Source of the DNA: Clostridia bacterium
GTDB lineage: Bacteria > Bacillota > Clostridia > Oscillospirales > Acutalibacteraceae
Direction: 5' to 3'
Length of the DNA: 55,377 nucleotides
Assembly: GCA_017454485.1 (NCBI GenBank)
Contig: JAFTCX010000001.1
Span: 1 to 55,377, forward strand
The position numbers and the translations under genes are program-made. This document shows positions 1 through 8,991 of this stretch, piece by piece (the stretch's first letter is position 1; each line of letters starts with the position of its first letter). The notes beneath the pieces were generated by a model. It made no database searches and had not been told where the DNA came from. It saw nothing but the letters and a program-made list of their open reading frames with translations.

Positions 1-1
1 C

Positions 2-1735
2 ATCTTCCGCGACCCGCGCTGGGGACGCGGACAGGAGACCTGCGGCGAAGACCCGTTTTTGACGTCTGAAATCGCCAGGGCATACATCAAAAACCTGCAG
101 GGCGACGGTGAATTTTGGAAGGCGACCGCCTGTGCAAAGCATTTTGCGGCGCATTCCGGCCCCGAAGCAAAGCGCCACGGCTTTGACGCGGTTGTTTCCG
201 AAAAGGATCTTGCAGAAACCTATCTTCCCGCATTTGAACAAACCGTAAGCGCAGGCGTTGCGGGCGTGATGGGCGCATATAACCGCACGAACGGCGAGCC
301 CTGCTGCGCGAGCAAAACGCTGATGGAAACGCTGCGCGGCGACTGGGGGTTCGAAGGCTATTTCGTCTCCGACTGCTGGGCGATCAAGGATATTTTTGAC
401 GGCCATCACTGTGTGGATTCCGTAACCGAAGCGGCAGCTATGGCGCTGAACGCCGGGTGTGAGCTGAACTGCGGCGAAGCGTACCGTTCGCTGCAGGCGG
501 CGTTCGAAGAGGACCTTGTCACGGAAGAGACGATCACCGCGGCAGCGGAACGGCTGTTTACGATTCGCGCAAAGCTCGGCGAATTTGAAACGCCGCGCCC
601 GTTTGCCGATATTCCGTATGCGGCGGTCTGTGCGAGCGCGCATAAGGCGCTGAGCTTGAAAATGGCCGAGGAAAGCCTTGTGCTGCTGGAAAACAAAGCG
701 CAGTTTTTGCCGTTCGACGCGAACAAAACCATGAAAATTGCCGTGGTGGGACCGACCGCCATGAACGAGTGGTCGCTGGAGGGCAACTACAACGGCCACG
801 CGGACGAATATATCACCGTTGCCGACGGCGTGCGCCGCGTGTTCAAAAACGCCGCCGTGCGCGTTGCCGACGGTTCGCCGATCTGCGACGGCGTGCAGTC
901 GCGCTGGAACGAGTTCTCCGATTTGATCAGCGAGGGCGTTGCCGCGGCCGAGGACGCCGATGTGACGCTTCTCTGCCTCGGGCTCGACCGCACGGTGGAG
1001 GGCGAGGAGCTCGGCTTTGTGAATGATTTCACCGGCGGCGGCGACCGCAAAACGATGCACCTTCCCGCGTGTCAGATGCAGCTTGCCGAAGCGGTTTGCG
1101 CGGCGTGCGACAATGTGGTTGTCGTTGTGCTGTGCGGCTCGTGCGCCGATTTGGGCGACTCGGTGCGCAAAAAGGCAAAGGCGATCCTGCACGGCTGGTA
1201 TCCCGGCGCGCTGGGCGGCCTTGCGATTGCAAACGTGCTTTCGGGCGCTGTGTCGCCGAGCGGCAGACTGCCGATCACATTTTATAAAGAAGAAAACACG
1301 CTGCCCGATATGGAAGACTACGCGATGACCGGGCGCACCTACCGCTATTTGAACGAAACACCGCTGTATCCGTTCGGCTTCGGCCTGAGCTATACCGCGT
1401 TTGGCTACGGCAAAGCGGAGCTTTTGGCAAAGGACGAAAACCGCATTACGGCGCGCGTTACGGTGACCAACACGGGCGAACGCGCCGGCAGAGAGGTTGT
1501 GCAGTGCTATGCAAGATTCACCGACAGCCGCACCGTTACGCCGAACTGCCAGCTTTGCGCGTTTGAAAGTGTGTTTTTGCAGCCCGGCGAAAGCAAAGCG
1601 GTGACGCTGAACATCGACCGCTATTGGCTGAAAGCTGTGCTGGCCGACGGCAGCCGCGCCGAACCGGACGGCGGAATCACCCTTTATTTCGGCGGCGGAC
1701 AGCCGGACTGCGGCGCCGAAGGACTGACGCTTTGA
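2..1735 (+). CDS. Glycoside hydrolase family 3 beta-glycosidase (5' end outside window)
   Basis: Hydrolyses terminal beta-linked sugars (beta-glucosidase or beta-xylosidase class). The frame is open to the first base of the window and begins inside the conserved GH3 stretch RDPRWGRGQETCGEDP, so roughly 130-160 N-terminal residues lie upstream (estimate from typical family length). KHFAAHSGPE supplies the family's Lys-His substrate contacts. The catalytic nucleophile is the Asp of VSDCW, codon starting at 371. A C-terminal half carries the usual second alpha/beta domain (SPSGRLPITF) and a fibronectin-III-like end (TNTGERAGREVVQ). No signal peptide can be judged because the N-terminus is missing. 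It is followed after 14 bp by a secreted phosphoesterase and appears to be first of a long same-strand block. Substrate is not determinable; the resemblance is to clostridial beta-xylosidase/beta-glucosidase types. Confidence 0.93.
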   Translation: MFRDPRWGRGQETCGEDPFLTSEIARAYIKNLQGDGEFWKATACAKHFAAHSGPEAKRHGFDAVVSEKDLAETYLPAFEQTVSAGVAGVMGAYNRTNGEPCCASKTLMETLRGDWGFEGYFVSDCWAIKDIFDGHHCVDSVTEAAAMALNAGCELNCGEAYRSLQAAFEEDLVTEETITAAAERLFTIRAKLGEFETPRPFADIPYAAVCASAHKALSLKMAEESLVLLENKAQFLPFDANKTMKIAVVGPTAMNEWSLEGNYNGHADEYITVADGVRRVFKNAAVRVADGSPICDGVQSRWNEFSDLISEGVAAAEDADVTLLCLGLDRTVEGEELGFVNDFTGGGDRKTMHLPACQMQLAEAVCAACDNVVVVVLCGSCADLGDSVRKKAKAILHGWYPGALGGLAIANVLSGAVSPSGRLPITFYKEENTLPDMEDYAMTGRTYRYLNETPLYPFGFGLSYTAFGYGKAELLAKDENRITARVTVTNTGERAGREVVQCYARFTDSRTVTPNCQLCAFESVFLQPGESKAVTLNIDRYWLKAVLADGSRAEPDGGITLYFGGGQPDCGAEGLTL

Positions 1736-1749
1736 AAGGAAGAGATCCC

Positions 1750-3138
1750 ATGAAGATGAAAAGAATGCTCGCGCTGTGTCTGTCGGTGCTGCTGCTTTGC
1801 GGCACTGCGGTGTTTGCCGGTGCATCGGGCGAGACCGCCGAGGCCTTTGTGCCGGTGTTTCGCTTTGTTGCAAGCAGCGACACCCATGTGCGCGAGAGCA
1901 GCGATATCACGGCAAATCGCATCGGCAAAATGCTGCGCACCGCTTACCGGATGGCCGAAAGCGACAAGGCTTATAACCGGCTGGACGCCGTGCTGGTGGT
2001 CGGCGATTTGACCGACGACGGCACAAGCGCGGAATTTGAAAAGTTTTCCGAAGCAATGAAACCGGCGCTGCGGGCGGAAACCGCGCTTTTGACCGTGGTT
2101 GCAAAAAACCATGACGGCTACGCGCTCAGCCGCGGCGAAATTCGAAACAAGTGCAAGGCGCTTTCCGGCTTTGACGCGGATTTCCATGTCGTGCTCGGCG
2201 GATTTCATTTCATCGGTCTTTCCGCTTCCGAAAGTGCGCTGCAGCATTACGACCTCGGCCAGCTCACCTGGCTGAAAAAGCAGTTGGACGAAGCTGTGAA
2301 AGCCGACCCGAACAAGCCTGTGTTTGTGATGCACCACGAGCCGACGGTGGAAACCGTTTACGGCTCCGGGGTCTATGACGGCTGGGGCGTGCCGTATTTC
2401 GGCGCGATCCTTTCAAAGTATCCGCAGGTCGTGGAGATCTGCGGCCACTCGCATTATCCCGTCAACGATCCGCGCTCTGTCTGGCAGGGCGATTATACCG
2501 CGATCAATACCGGCGCGGTCGCTTATACGGAGTTTACGATCGATGCTTATCGCGCCTATCATCCGGCGGACGCCAACGACGTTGCGAACTATTGGATCAT
2601 TGAAATCGACGCGCAAAACAACCTGCGGCTGCGCGGCATGGACTTGAACGCAGAAGCGGTGCTTTGCGATTACTTCATGAAAAACCCGGCGAACAAAGCC
2701 AACCGCGATTTTTCAAAAGCAGCGCAGAAAAAAGCGTCTGTCGCGCCCGCGTTCGCCGCATCTGACGCGCCGGATGTAAAGCCCTGCTTCGGCGGGTGCA
2801 AGGTGCGCGTTCCTGCGGCGGCGACCGCAACGGGCGAGCCTGTGACGCTTTATCGCTTGCGCGTCAAGGACAAGCTCGGCGGAACAGTCCAAAAAGACTG
2901 GGTGCTGCCGCAGTATTACCGCGCGGACGGCACGGATGAGATCGTGTTTGACATCGCGTATCTCCCCAAGGGCACCTACACGCTGATTGTGACAGCCGAA
3001 ACGTGCTACGGCAAGCAGTCCGCGCCGCTGACGGTCACGGTGACTGTGGACGGCAACGTCGGCTTTGCGCATATAAAAGATGTATTCACCAAGCTGTTCG
3101 AAGACGTCAAGGACTTCTTCGTTCATCTGTTTTGGTAA
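1750..3138 (+). CDS. Secreted calcineurin-like metallophosphoesterase with C-terminal beta domain
   Basis: Predicted exported binuclear-metal phosphoesterase, 462 aa. A signal peptide spans about residues 1-25 (basic MKMKR, then a Leu-rich core). Motifs in order: SSDTH (D44, H46), VGDLTDD (D86), KNHDGY (N120, H121), MHHEP (H195/H196), GHSHYPVND (H233, H235). The third motif is normally GNH(D/E); here Gly is Lys, but the metal ligands N and H are kept. Residues after about 375 look like an Ig-like beta domain. The ATG at 1750 is chosen because AAAGGAAG precedes it and it begins the signal peptide; the frame is open further upstream. It is paralogous to the gene at 4205 (both share GHSHYP-ND-PRS). 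Substrate unknown. Confidence 0.85.
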   Translation: MKMKRMLALCLSVLLLCGTAVFAGASGETAEAFVPVFRFVASSDTHVRESSDITANRIGKMLRTAYRMAESDKAYNRLDAVLVVGDLTDDGTSAEFEKFSEAMKPALRAETALLTVVAKNHDGYALSRGEIRNKCKALSGFDADFHVVLGGFHFIGLSASESALQHYDLGQLTWLKKQLDEAVKADPNKPVFVMHHEPTVETVYGSGVYDGWGVPYFGAILSKYPQVVEICGHSHYPVNDPRSVWQGDYTAINTGAVAYTEFTIDAYRAYHPADANDVANYWIIEIDAQNNLRLRGMDLNAEAVLCDYFMKNPANKANRDFSKAAQKKASVAPAFAASDAPDVKPCFGGCKVRVPAAATATGEPVTLYRLRVKDKLGGTVQKDWVLPQYYRADGTDEIVFDIAYLPKGTYTLIVTAETCYGKQSAPLTVTVTVDGNVGFAHIKDVFTKLFEDVKDFFVHLFW

Positions 3139-3176
3139 TTTTTAAGTTTTTTCCCTGAACTCGGAGGCACATTCCC

Positions 3177-4190
3177 ATGAAAAAGAAAGGTTGTATCATT
3201 CCCGCTGTCCTGCTTGTGTTGCTGCTTGTCCTTGCGGCTGTGCTGCCGCCGGTGACGCAGAAAAAGACGATGGAAAGCGCCAGCTTCGGCGCTTATGACC
3301 GCGTGATCATCGTCGGCATCGACGGGGCGGGGCAGTTTTTCCGCGACGGCGATATGCCGAATTTTCAGCGCATTTTCAAAAACGGCGCGGTCAAATATAG
3401 CGTGCGCACCGAGGTGCTGACCGATTCCGCGCCGAACTGGACGTCGATGCTCAGCGGCGTGTCCTATTTCAAGCATCACATCCACAACGACGATTCCGCT
3501 GTCAATGTGCGCACCGGCGACACGAAATATCCGACCGTGTTCGGCGTAGTGCGTCAGACCGATAAGGAAAGCGCCCTCGCGTCGTTTTCAAACTGGGCAA
3601 ACACCAACATCGGCATTGTGGAAAACGACATCGGCGTGATGCAGTGTACGATTCCGGACGACCGCAAGCTTTGCGCGAACGTGTGCGATTATCTTGACAA
3701 GGGCAACGCGCCGCGCCTGATGTTCACGCTGTTTGATGGTGTGGACGTCACCGGCCACGCGCATGGCAGCAAATCCGAAGAATATTTTTCCGCGCTGCAC
3801 ACGGCGGACGAATACATCGGCAAAATTTATGACGCGTGCGAACGCAACGGTTTGCTGGAAGACGGGCTGTTTATCGTCACCGCCGACCACGGCCACACCG
3901 TGCAGGGCGGCCACGGCAGATTTTCAAAAAATGAATCGCTCACCACCATTGCCGCCGCCGGCAAAACGATCATTCCCGGCGGAACCTACGACACAGTGAC
4001 ACGCGACCGCGATCTTGCGGCAATCACGCTGTTTGCCCTGGGCGAAGAACGTCCGAAGACCATGTCCGCGCGCGTGCCCGCAAATCTTTTTGTAAAAACG
4101 CCGGGAGAATGCCGCTCGTTCTATAAAGATATACTCGACGGCATCATCTCCCCGGTGATGTGGATTGTAACACAATTCTGGAAAGGCTGA
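3177..4190 (+). CDS. Membrane-anchored alkaline phosphatase/NPP-superfamily phosphodiesterase
   Basis: 337 aa protein of the alkaline-phosphatase superfamily, nearest to nucleotide pyrophosphatase/phosphodiesterases. Residues 5-24 form an uncleaved anchor or signal peptide. Metal-site signatures are VGIDGAG (D49), DSAPNWTSMLSG (Ser84 lies where the family has its Thr/Ser nucleophile), FDGVDVTGHAHG and ADHGHTVQGGHG (Asp/His ligands). Start ATG 3177 follows GGAGG. It sits 38 bp after one metallophosphoesterase and 14 bp before the next, so it is very likely co-transcribed with them. Expected to act outside the membrane on phosphomonoesters or phosphodiesters; the substrate cannot be read from sequence. 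Confidence 0.8.
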   Translation: MKKKGCIIPAVLLVLLLVLAAVLPPVTQKKTMESASFGAYDRVIIVGIDGAGQFFRDGDMPNFQRIFKNGAVKYSVRTEVLTDSAPNWTSMLSGVSYFKHHIHNDDSAVNVRTGDTKYPTVFGVVRQTDKESALASFSNWANTNIGIVENDIGVMQCTIPDDRKLCANVCDYLDKGNAPRLMFTLFDGVDVTGHAHGSKSEEYFSALHTADEYIGKIYDACERNGLLEDGLFIVTADHGHTVQGGHGRFSKNESLTTIAAAGKTIIPGGTYDTVTRDRDLAAITLFALGEERPKTMSARVPANLFVKTPGECRSFYKDILDGIISPVMWIVTQFWKG

Positions 4191-4204
4191 GAAAGGAGAA
4201 CATT

Positions 4205-5533
4205 ATGAGTTTTGCTGAAATCAAACAATGGGTCATCGGCGCCGTGTTCGGCGTGTTCGCCGTGCTGCTGGCGGTTTTGCCGCTGCAGGGAACGCAGCAT
4301 CTGCTTGCGCCGGTCGGAAAGGACCTTCCGACAACGCCGGACGATTTTCTTCCCACGGTGCGGCTGGTGATCTTTACCGACACGCACAACCACCACGACC
4401 GTGTGGCGAACGCCATTGACACGGCGTATGCAATGTTCGACACTGCCGCGCCGTATGCCGGTGTGGACGGCTTCTTCTGCCTGGGTGATTTTTCGTCCGT
4501 CGGCGAGGAGAGCGCCTATATCAACTATGCGAACACAATCAAGGCGCATGTGCGCGAAGAAACGCCGATCATCACCATCCACGGCAACCATGAATTCAAA
4601 AACGACAACTACCGCGACTATTTCAGCGCGCATTTCGATCACGATTTTGACACCGTGACAACGATCAACGGCTTTTCCTGCATCGCCTTTTCCGGCGAGC
4701 GCAGCACGACCGAATGGACGTTTACGCCGCGCAGCCTGAAATGGTTGTCCGATTCCATCAAAACCGCCGAAAAGAACCGCACCGACGGCCGCGCGATCTT
4801 CGTGTTCCAGCATCCGCACCCGTGGGGCACCGTTTACGGCAGCACCGTCTGGGGCGACCCGCAGCTCAACCCGATCTTTTCCGGCCATCCCGCGCTGGTG
4901 GATTTTTCCGGCCATTCCCATTATCCGATGAACGATCCGCGTTCCATCAATCAGTCCACCTATACCGCAGTCGGCTGCGGCGCGATGGAATATTTTGAGC
5001 TGGACAACAACTACCTTCCGGGTCAGCATCCCGACGGCTACGATCCGGCGAATCAGATGACGGTTCTTGAGGCCGACAACGACGGCAGCGTGCGCATTCA
5101 GGGCTATGACCTGCTGTCGGACACCTATTTCTGCGAATACTACATCGATAACGTCAACGACTGCCGCTCCTATACCTACGGCTACAACAACATGGCGCTG
5201 CACGACAAGGCGCCCGTCTTCCCCAACGACGCGAAAGCCGCCGCCGCAAGGAACGAAAACGGCGAATGGGTGCTTTGCTTCAGCGAAGCGCAGGCCGCGC
5301 CGGGCTTCATCGTGCACGAATACAACGTGACGATTCTCGACGACAAAAACAAGCCGTGCTACCATGAAAACCTTGTCAACGATTACTTTGTCATTGACGG
5401 CGACGACACCGCCGCGTTCAAAATCGGCGCCGACACGCTGGAAAGCGGAAAGACCTACAAGCTGCTTGTTGTGGCCGAAAGCGCCTATCACAAGCTTTCC
5501 AAGCCGCTGGTTGTGACCTTTACAGCGCAGTAA
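4205..5533 (+). CDS. Membrane-anchored calcineurin-like metallophosphoesterase
   Basis: 442 aa binuclear metallophosphoesterase with one N-terminal hydrophobic segment (about residues 8-28), so the catalytic domain should face outward. Complete motif set: FTDTHNHHD, LGDFSS, HGNHEFKND, FQHPHPWG, SGHSHYPMND. A C-terminal beta-rich tail (KPCYHENLVNDYF ... PLVVTFTAQ) parallels the one on the paralogue at 1750. Start ATG 4205 follows AAAGGAG; the frame is open 15 codons further up but without a ribosome site. The intact GNHE motif contrasts with the paralogue's KNHD, suggesting diverged substrate or activity. It overlaps nothing and is 13 bp from the GDPD gene downstream. Confidence 0.85.
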   Translation: MSFAEIKQWVIGAVFGVFAVLLAVLPLQGTQHLLAPVGKDLPTTPDDFLPTVRLVIFTDTHNHHDRVANAIDTAYAMFDTAAPYAGVDGFFCLGDFSSVGEESAYINYANTIKAHVREETPIITIHGNHEFKNDNYRDYFSAHFDHDFDTVTTINGFSCIAFSGERSTTEWTFTPRSLKWLSDSIKTAEKNRTDGRAIFVFQHPHPWGTVYGSTVWGDPQLNPIFSGHPALVDFSGHSHYPMNDPRSINQSTYTAVGCGAMEYFELDNNYLPGQHPDGYDPANQMTVLEADNDGSVRIQGYDLLSDTYFCEYYIDNVNDCRSYTYGYNNMALHDKAPVFPNDAKAAAARNENGEWVLCFSEAQAAPGFIVHEYNVTILDDKNKPCYHENLVNDYFVIDGDDTAAFKIGADTLESGKTYKLLVVAESAYHKLSKPLVVTFTAQ

Positions 5534-5546
5534 ACGGAGTGGGACA

Positions 5547-6371
5547 ATGCAGAACAAAACCAAACGAGCCGTTGCGATCGGCGCCGCCATCGCAGCGATC
5601 TTTGCCGCAGTTGTGCTGTGCATCGTGGTGCCCTCGCTCACGATGAAAGACGAAGCGCTCCCGGCCGGCGCATTGCAGCTGGTCGGCCATCGCGGCTTTT
5701 CCGCCGCCGCGCCCGAAAACACACTGGCGTCCTTCCGTCTTGCGGCGGAAAATGGCTTTTGGGGCGCGGAATGCGACATTCAGCAGACCGCAGACGGCGT
5801 GTGGGTCATCATGCACGACTGGGACGTTGACCGCATGACCGACGGGAAAGGCAAAGTGAACGAGCTGTCCTTTGCGCAGATCCGTTCGCTGCACATCGAC
5901 AGCGGCCATAAGGTCCGCAGCTTTCCCGATGAAAAGGTCCCCACGTTGGAGGAATATCTTGACCTTCTCAAAAACTACGATACCCGCCCGGTGATCGAGA
6001 TCAAGTCTTCACCTGTGGAAGCGATGGACTCTCTTGCGGCATATCTGCTGTCGCGTGAAGAAAAAGACAGTTTTGTGCTGATCAGCTTCAGCCGTGAAGA
6101 CCTTGCGCGCATCAAAACGCTGATGCCGAAAAACCCCGCCTGGCTTTTGACAGAGGCAGCAACGCAGGACGATATCGACTTTTGCCTGCAAAACGGGATC
6201 GACGGTCTGGATTTTCGCAAAAAGACAAAACCCGACATTGCCCGCGCCGCTGCCGAAGCGGGACTGAAAACGATCGTGTGGACGGTGGACGACCGGAGCA
6301 AAGCAAAGGAGTTCTATGATTTGGGCGTTACCGCCATCACCACCAACGCGCTGACGCCAGACGCGTTTTGA
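5547..6371 (+). CDS. Membrane-anchored glycerophosphodiester phosphodiesterase
   Basis: Hydrolyses glycerophosphodiesters to sn-glycerol 3-phosphate plus alcohol. 274 aa with an N-terminal transmembrane segment (about residues 8-30) followed by the GDPD barrel. Catalytic His-Arg-Gly is at H48-R49, metal ligands E75 and D77 lie in AECD, and the second catalytic His is H90 (IMHDWDVDR); VIEIKS provides a further acidic ligand. Start ATG 5547 follows a GGAG core. Fourth consecutive exported phosphoesterase gene and directly upstream of rhaB (14 bp), tying phosphodiester cleavage to rhamnose use in one probable transcript. Could act on host or microbial glycerophosphoryl groups. Confidence 0.9.
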   Translation: MQNKTKRAVAIGAAIAAIFAAVVLCIVVPSLTMKDEALPAGALQLVGHRGFSAAAPENTLASFRLAAENGFWGAECDIQQTADGVWVIMHDWDVDRMTDGKGKVNELSFAQIRSLHIDSGHKVRSFPDEKVPTLEEYLDLLKNYDTRPVIEIKSSPVEAMDSLAAYLLSREEKDSFVLISFSREDLARIKTLMPKNPAWLLTEAATQDDIDFCLQNGIDGLDFRKKTKPDIARAAAEAGLKTIVWTVDDRSKAKEFYDLGVTAITTNALTPDAF

Positions 6372-6385
6372 AAGGAGACTTTACC

Positions 6386-7756
6386 ATGACCTATTTCCTT
6401 GCCGTGGACATCGGCGCGTCTTCCGGACGGCACATCCTCGGCAGCGTGAACGACGGAAAGATCGAGCTGCAGGAGATTTACCGCTTTGACAACGGCATCC
6501 AAAACGAAAACGGCGTTCTCGTGTGGGACCTTGCACACCTGCTGCGCGAAGTGAAGGCCGGCATTGCAAAATGCAAAACGCTCGGCCGCGTTCCGCAAAC
6601 GGTCGCCATCGACACCTGGGGCGTCGATTACGTGCTGCTGGACGAAAACGAAAACGAGCTGCTGCCCGCCGTGGCCTACCGCGACGCTCGCACAGCGGCT
6701 GTGCAATCGCAGGTGCACGCGCTGCTTTCGCCCGCTCTGCTCTATGCGCACACGGGCATCCAGCACCAGAATTTCAACACGCTCTATCAGCTTTTTTGCG
6801 ACAAACAAAGCGGAAAGCTGCAAAAGGCGGCGCATTTTCTGATGATGCCGGACTACCTCTCCTACAAGCTGACCGGCGTGATGAAAAACGAATATACCAA
6901 CGCGTCCACAACCGGCATGCTCGGCGCAGAAAGCAAAACGTGGGACACCGACATTCTTTCCGCGCTCGAAATTCCGAAAACGCTCTTTTTGCCCCTGTCG
7001 CTGCCCGGAACCGAGGTCGGCGCTTTCAGCGAAGACGTGCAGCGCGAAGTCGGCTTCAACGCCACGGTGCTGCTCGCGCCGTCGCACGACACGGCGTCCG
7101 CCGTTGCCGCCTGCCCGATCGACGAACAAAGCGTCTACATCTCCTCCGGCACCTGGTCGCTGATCGGCACGGAAAACGCGCATCCCGTTTTGAGCGCACA
7201 GGCGCAAAAGGCAAACTTTACCAATGAGGGCGGCGTGGAATACCGTTTTCGTTTTCTCAAAAACATCATGGGCATGTGGCTGTTTCAAAACATCCGCAAA
7301 GACCTCGGCAAGAAATACACCTATGACGAGATGATGCACCTTGCGATGGAAAGCGATTACCGAAAGACGTTCGACTGCAACGACCCGTCGCTGACCGCGC
7401 CCGAACATATGCTTGACGCGATCTCGGCGCTGCTGGGCGAAGAGCTTGTGCTCGGCGATCTGCTTTCGGCGGTGTATCATTCCCTTGCGCAGTCCTATGA
7501 CACGGCGGTGCGCGAGATCGAAGCGCTCAGCGGCAAGGCGGTTTCGCAAATTCTCATCGTCGGCGGCGGCAGCAAGGATCGCTATCTGAACGCGCTGACC
7601 GCGTCTGTGACGGGAAAAACGGTTGTGACCGGTCTTTCGGAAGCAACCGCGCTGGGCAATCTTCTGTCGCAGATCATGTATCGCAAAAAAATCAGTCTCA
7701 GCGAAGCGAGGCTGCTTGTAAAACAATCTTTTGATTTAAAGGAGACAATCGTATGA
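6386..7756 (+). CDS. rhaB: Rhamnulokinase
   Basis: Phosphorylates L-rhamnulose to L-rhamnulose 1-phosphate in the cytoplasm. 456 aa FGGY-family sugar kinase: N-terminal ATP-site signature (AVDIGASSGRHI), AIDTWGVDYVLLD in the sugar-binding half, and a C-terminal half with SSGTWSLIG and the adenosine-site LIVGGGSKDRYLN. Start ATG 6386 follows AAAGGAG at 8-9 bp spacing. Its stop overlaps the rhaA start by 4 bp (ATGA), indicating translational coupling. Identification as rhamnulokinase rather than another FGGY kinase rests on RhaB-like sequence and the adjacent rhaA and rhaD. Confidence 0.95.
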   Translation: MTYFLAVDIGASSGRHILGSVNDGKIELQEIYRFDNGIQNENGVLVWDLAHLLREVKAGIAKCKTLGRVPQTVAIDTWGVDYVLLDENENELLPAVAYRDARTAAVQSQVHALLSPALLYAHTGIQHQNFNTLYQLFCDKQSGKLQKAAHFLMMPDYLSYKLTGVMKNEYTNASTTGMLGAESKTWDTDILSALEIPKTLFLPLSLPGTEVGAFSEDVQREVGFNATVLLAPSHDTASAVAACPIDEQSVYISSGTWSLIGTENAHPVLSAQAQKANFTNEGGVEYRFRFLKNIMGMWLFQNIRKDLGKKYTYDEMMHLAMESDYRKTFDCNDPSLTAPEHMLDAISALLGEELVLGDLLSAVYHSLAQSYDTAVREIEALSGKAVSQILIVGGGSKDRYLNALTASVTGKTVVTGLSEATALGNLLSQIMYRKKISLSEARLLVKQSFDLKETIV

Positions 7757-8991
7757 GCAGATATGATGAAGCAAAACAAATCTACGCGCAGTGCGGCGTG
7801 GATACCGAAGAAGCGCTGAACGCGCTGCGTGACGTTTGCGTGTCCGTGCACTGCTGGCAGGGCGACGACGTGATCGGCTTTGACAACAAGGAAGCGCTGT
7901 CCGGCGGCATTCAGACCACGGGCAACTACCCCGGCAAGGCGAGAACGCCGGCGGAGCTGATGGCGGATATCGACAAGGCGTTTTCCCTCATTCCGGGCAA
8001 GAAAAAGCTGAATCTGCACGCGAGCTACGCCATTTTTGACGGCGAGCCGGTCGGCAGAGACAAGATCGAGCCGCAGCATTTCAAAGCGTGGGTCGATTTT
8101 GCAAAGCAGCGCGGCGTCGGCATCGACTTTAACCCCACGTTCTTTGCACACCCGATGGTGAAGGACAATCTCACGCTTTCGTCGCCCGACGAAACGGTGC
8201 GCGCCTACTGGGTTGCGCACGGCAAAGCCTGCATCCGCATCAGCGAATATTTTGCCGAACAGACCGGCATTCCCTGCGTGATGAACATCTGGATCCCCGA
8301 CGGCTACAAGGACATTCCGGCCGACCGTCTCGGTCCGCGCGCACGCTTCAAAAAGAGCCTGGACGAAATTCTGTCCGTGCCGTATGACAAGAGCAAGGTC
8401 TATGTGACGCTGGAAAGCAAGGTGTTCGGCATCGGTCTGGAAAGCTATACCGTCGGCTCGGCGGAGTTCTGCCTTTCCTATTCCGCAAAGAACAACATCA
8501 CGCCGCTGATGGATAACGGTCACTACCATCCGACCGAGGTGGTCAGCGATAAAATCTCCTCGCTGCTGCTGTTCAACGAAAAAATCGCCCTGCACGTCAC
8601 ACGCCCCGTGCGCTGGGATTCCGACCATGTGGTGCTCTTTGATGACGAAACAAAGGAGATTGCCAAGGAGATCGTGCGCAACGACGCGCTGTCTCGCGTG
8701 TTCATTGCAACGGACTATTTCGACGCTTCCATCAACCGCATTTCCGCGTGGGTGACGGGCGTGCGCAATGTGCAAAAGGCGCTGCTGTTTGCGCTGCTTC
8801 AGCCGAACAAGCAGCTCAAGGCGCTGCAGGATGAAAGCGACATGACCGCGCTGATGGTGCTGCAGGAGGAGCTGAAAACCGCGCCCTTCGGCGACGTCTG
8901 GAACGAATATCTCGCGCGTCAGGGCGTTGCGGCTGATTACCTTTCCGAAGTGAAGGACTATGAACAGAAAGTGCTGGTGAACCGCGTATGA
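7753..8991 (+). CDS. rhaA: L-rhamnose isomerase
   Basis: Interconverts L-rhamnose and L-rhamnulose, first step of the pathway. 412 aa, near the usual length of about 415-420. Family hallmarks are SVHCWQGDDV near the N-terminus, the metal/substrate region GIDFNPTFFAHP, and DNGHYHPTEVVSDKIS, which carries active-site His and Asp. Starts within the rhaB stop and itself overlaps rhaD by 4 bp, so rhaBAD is one translationally coupled unit in the order kinase-isomerase-aldolase. No rhamnose transporter or RhaR/RhaS-type regulator is present in the window. Confidence 0.97.
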   Translation: MSRYDEAKQIYAQCGVDTEEALNALRDVCVSVHCWQGDDVIGFDNKEALSGGIQTTGNYPGKARTPAELMADIDKAFSLIPGKKKLNLHASYAIFDGEPVGRDKIEPQHFKAWVDFAKQRGVGIDFNPTFFAHPMVKDNLTLSSPDETVRAYWVAHGKACIRISEYFAEQTGIPCVMNIWIPDGYKDIPADRLGPRARFKKSLDEILSVPYDKSKVYVTLESKVFGIGLESYTVGSAEFCLSYSAKNNITPLMDNGHYHPTEVVSDKISSLLLFNEKIALHVTRPVRWDSDHVVLFDDETKEIAKEIVRNDALSRVFIATDYFDASINRISAWVTGVRNVQKALLFALLQPNKQLKALQDESDMTALMVLQEELKTAPFGDVWNEYLARQGVAADYLSEVKDYEQKVLVNRV

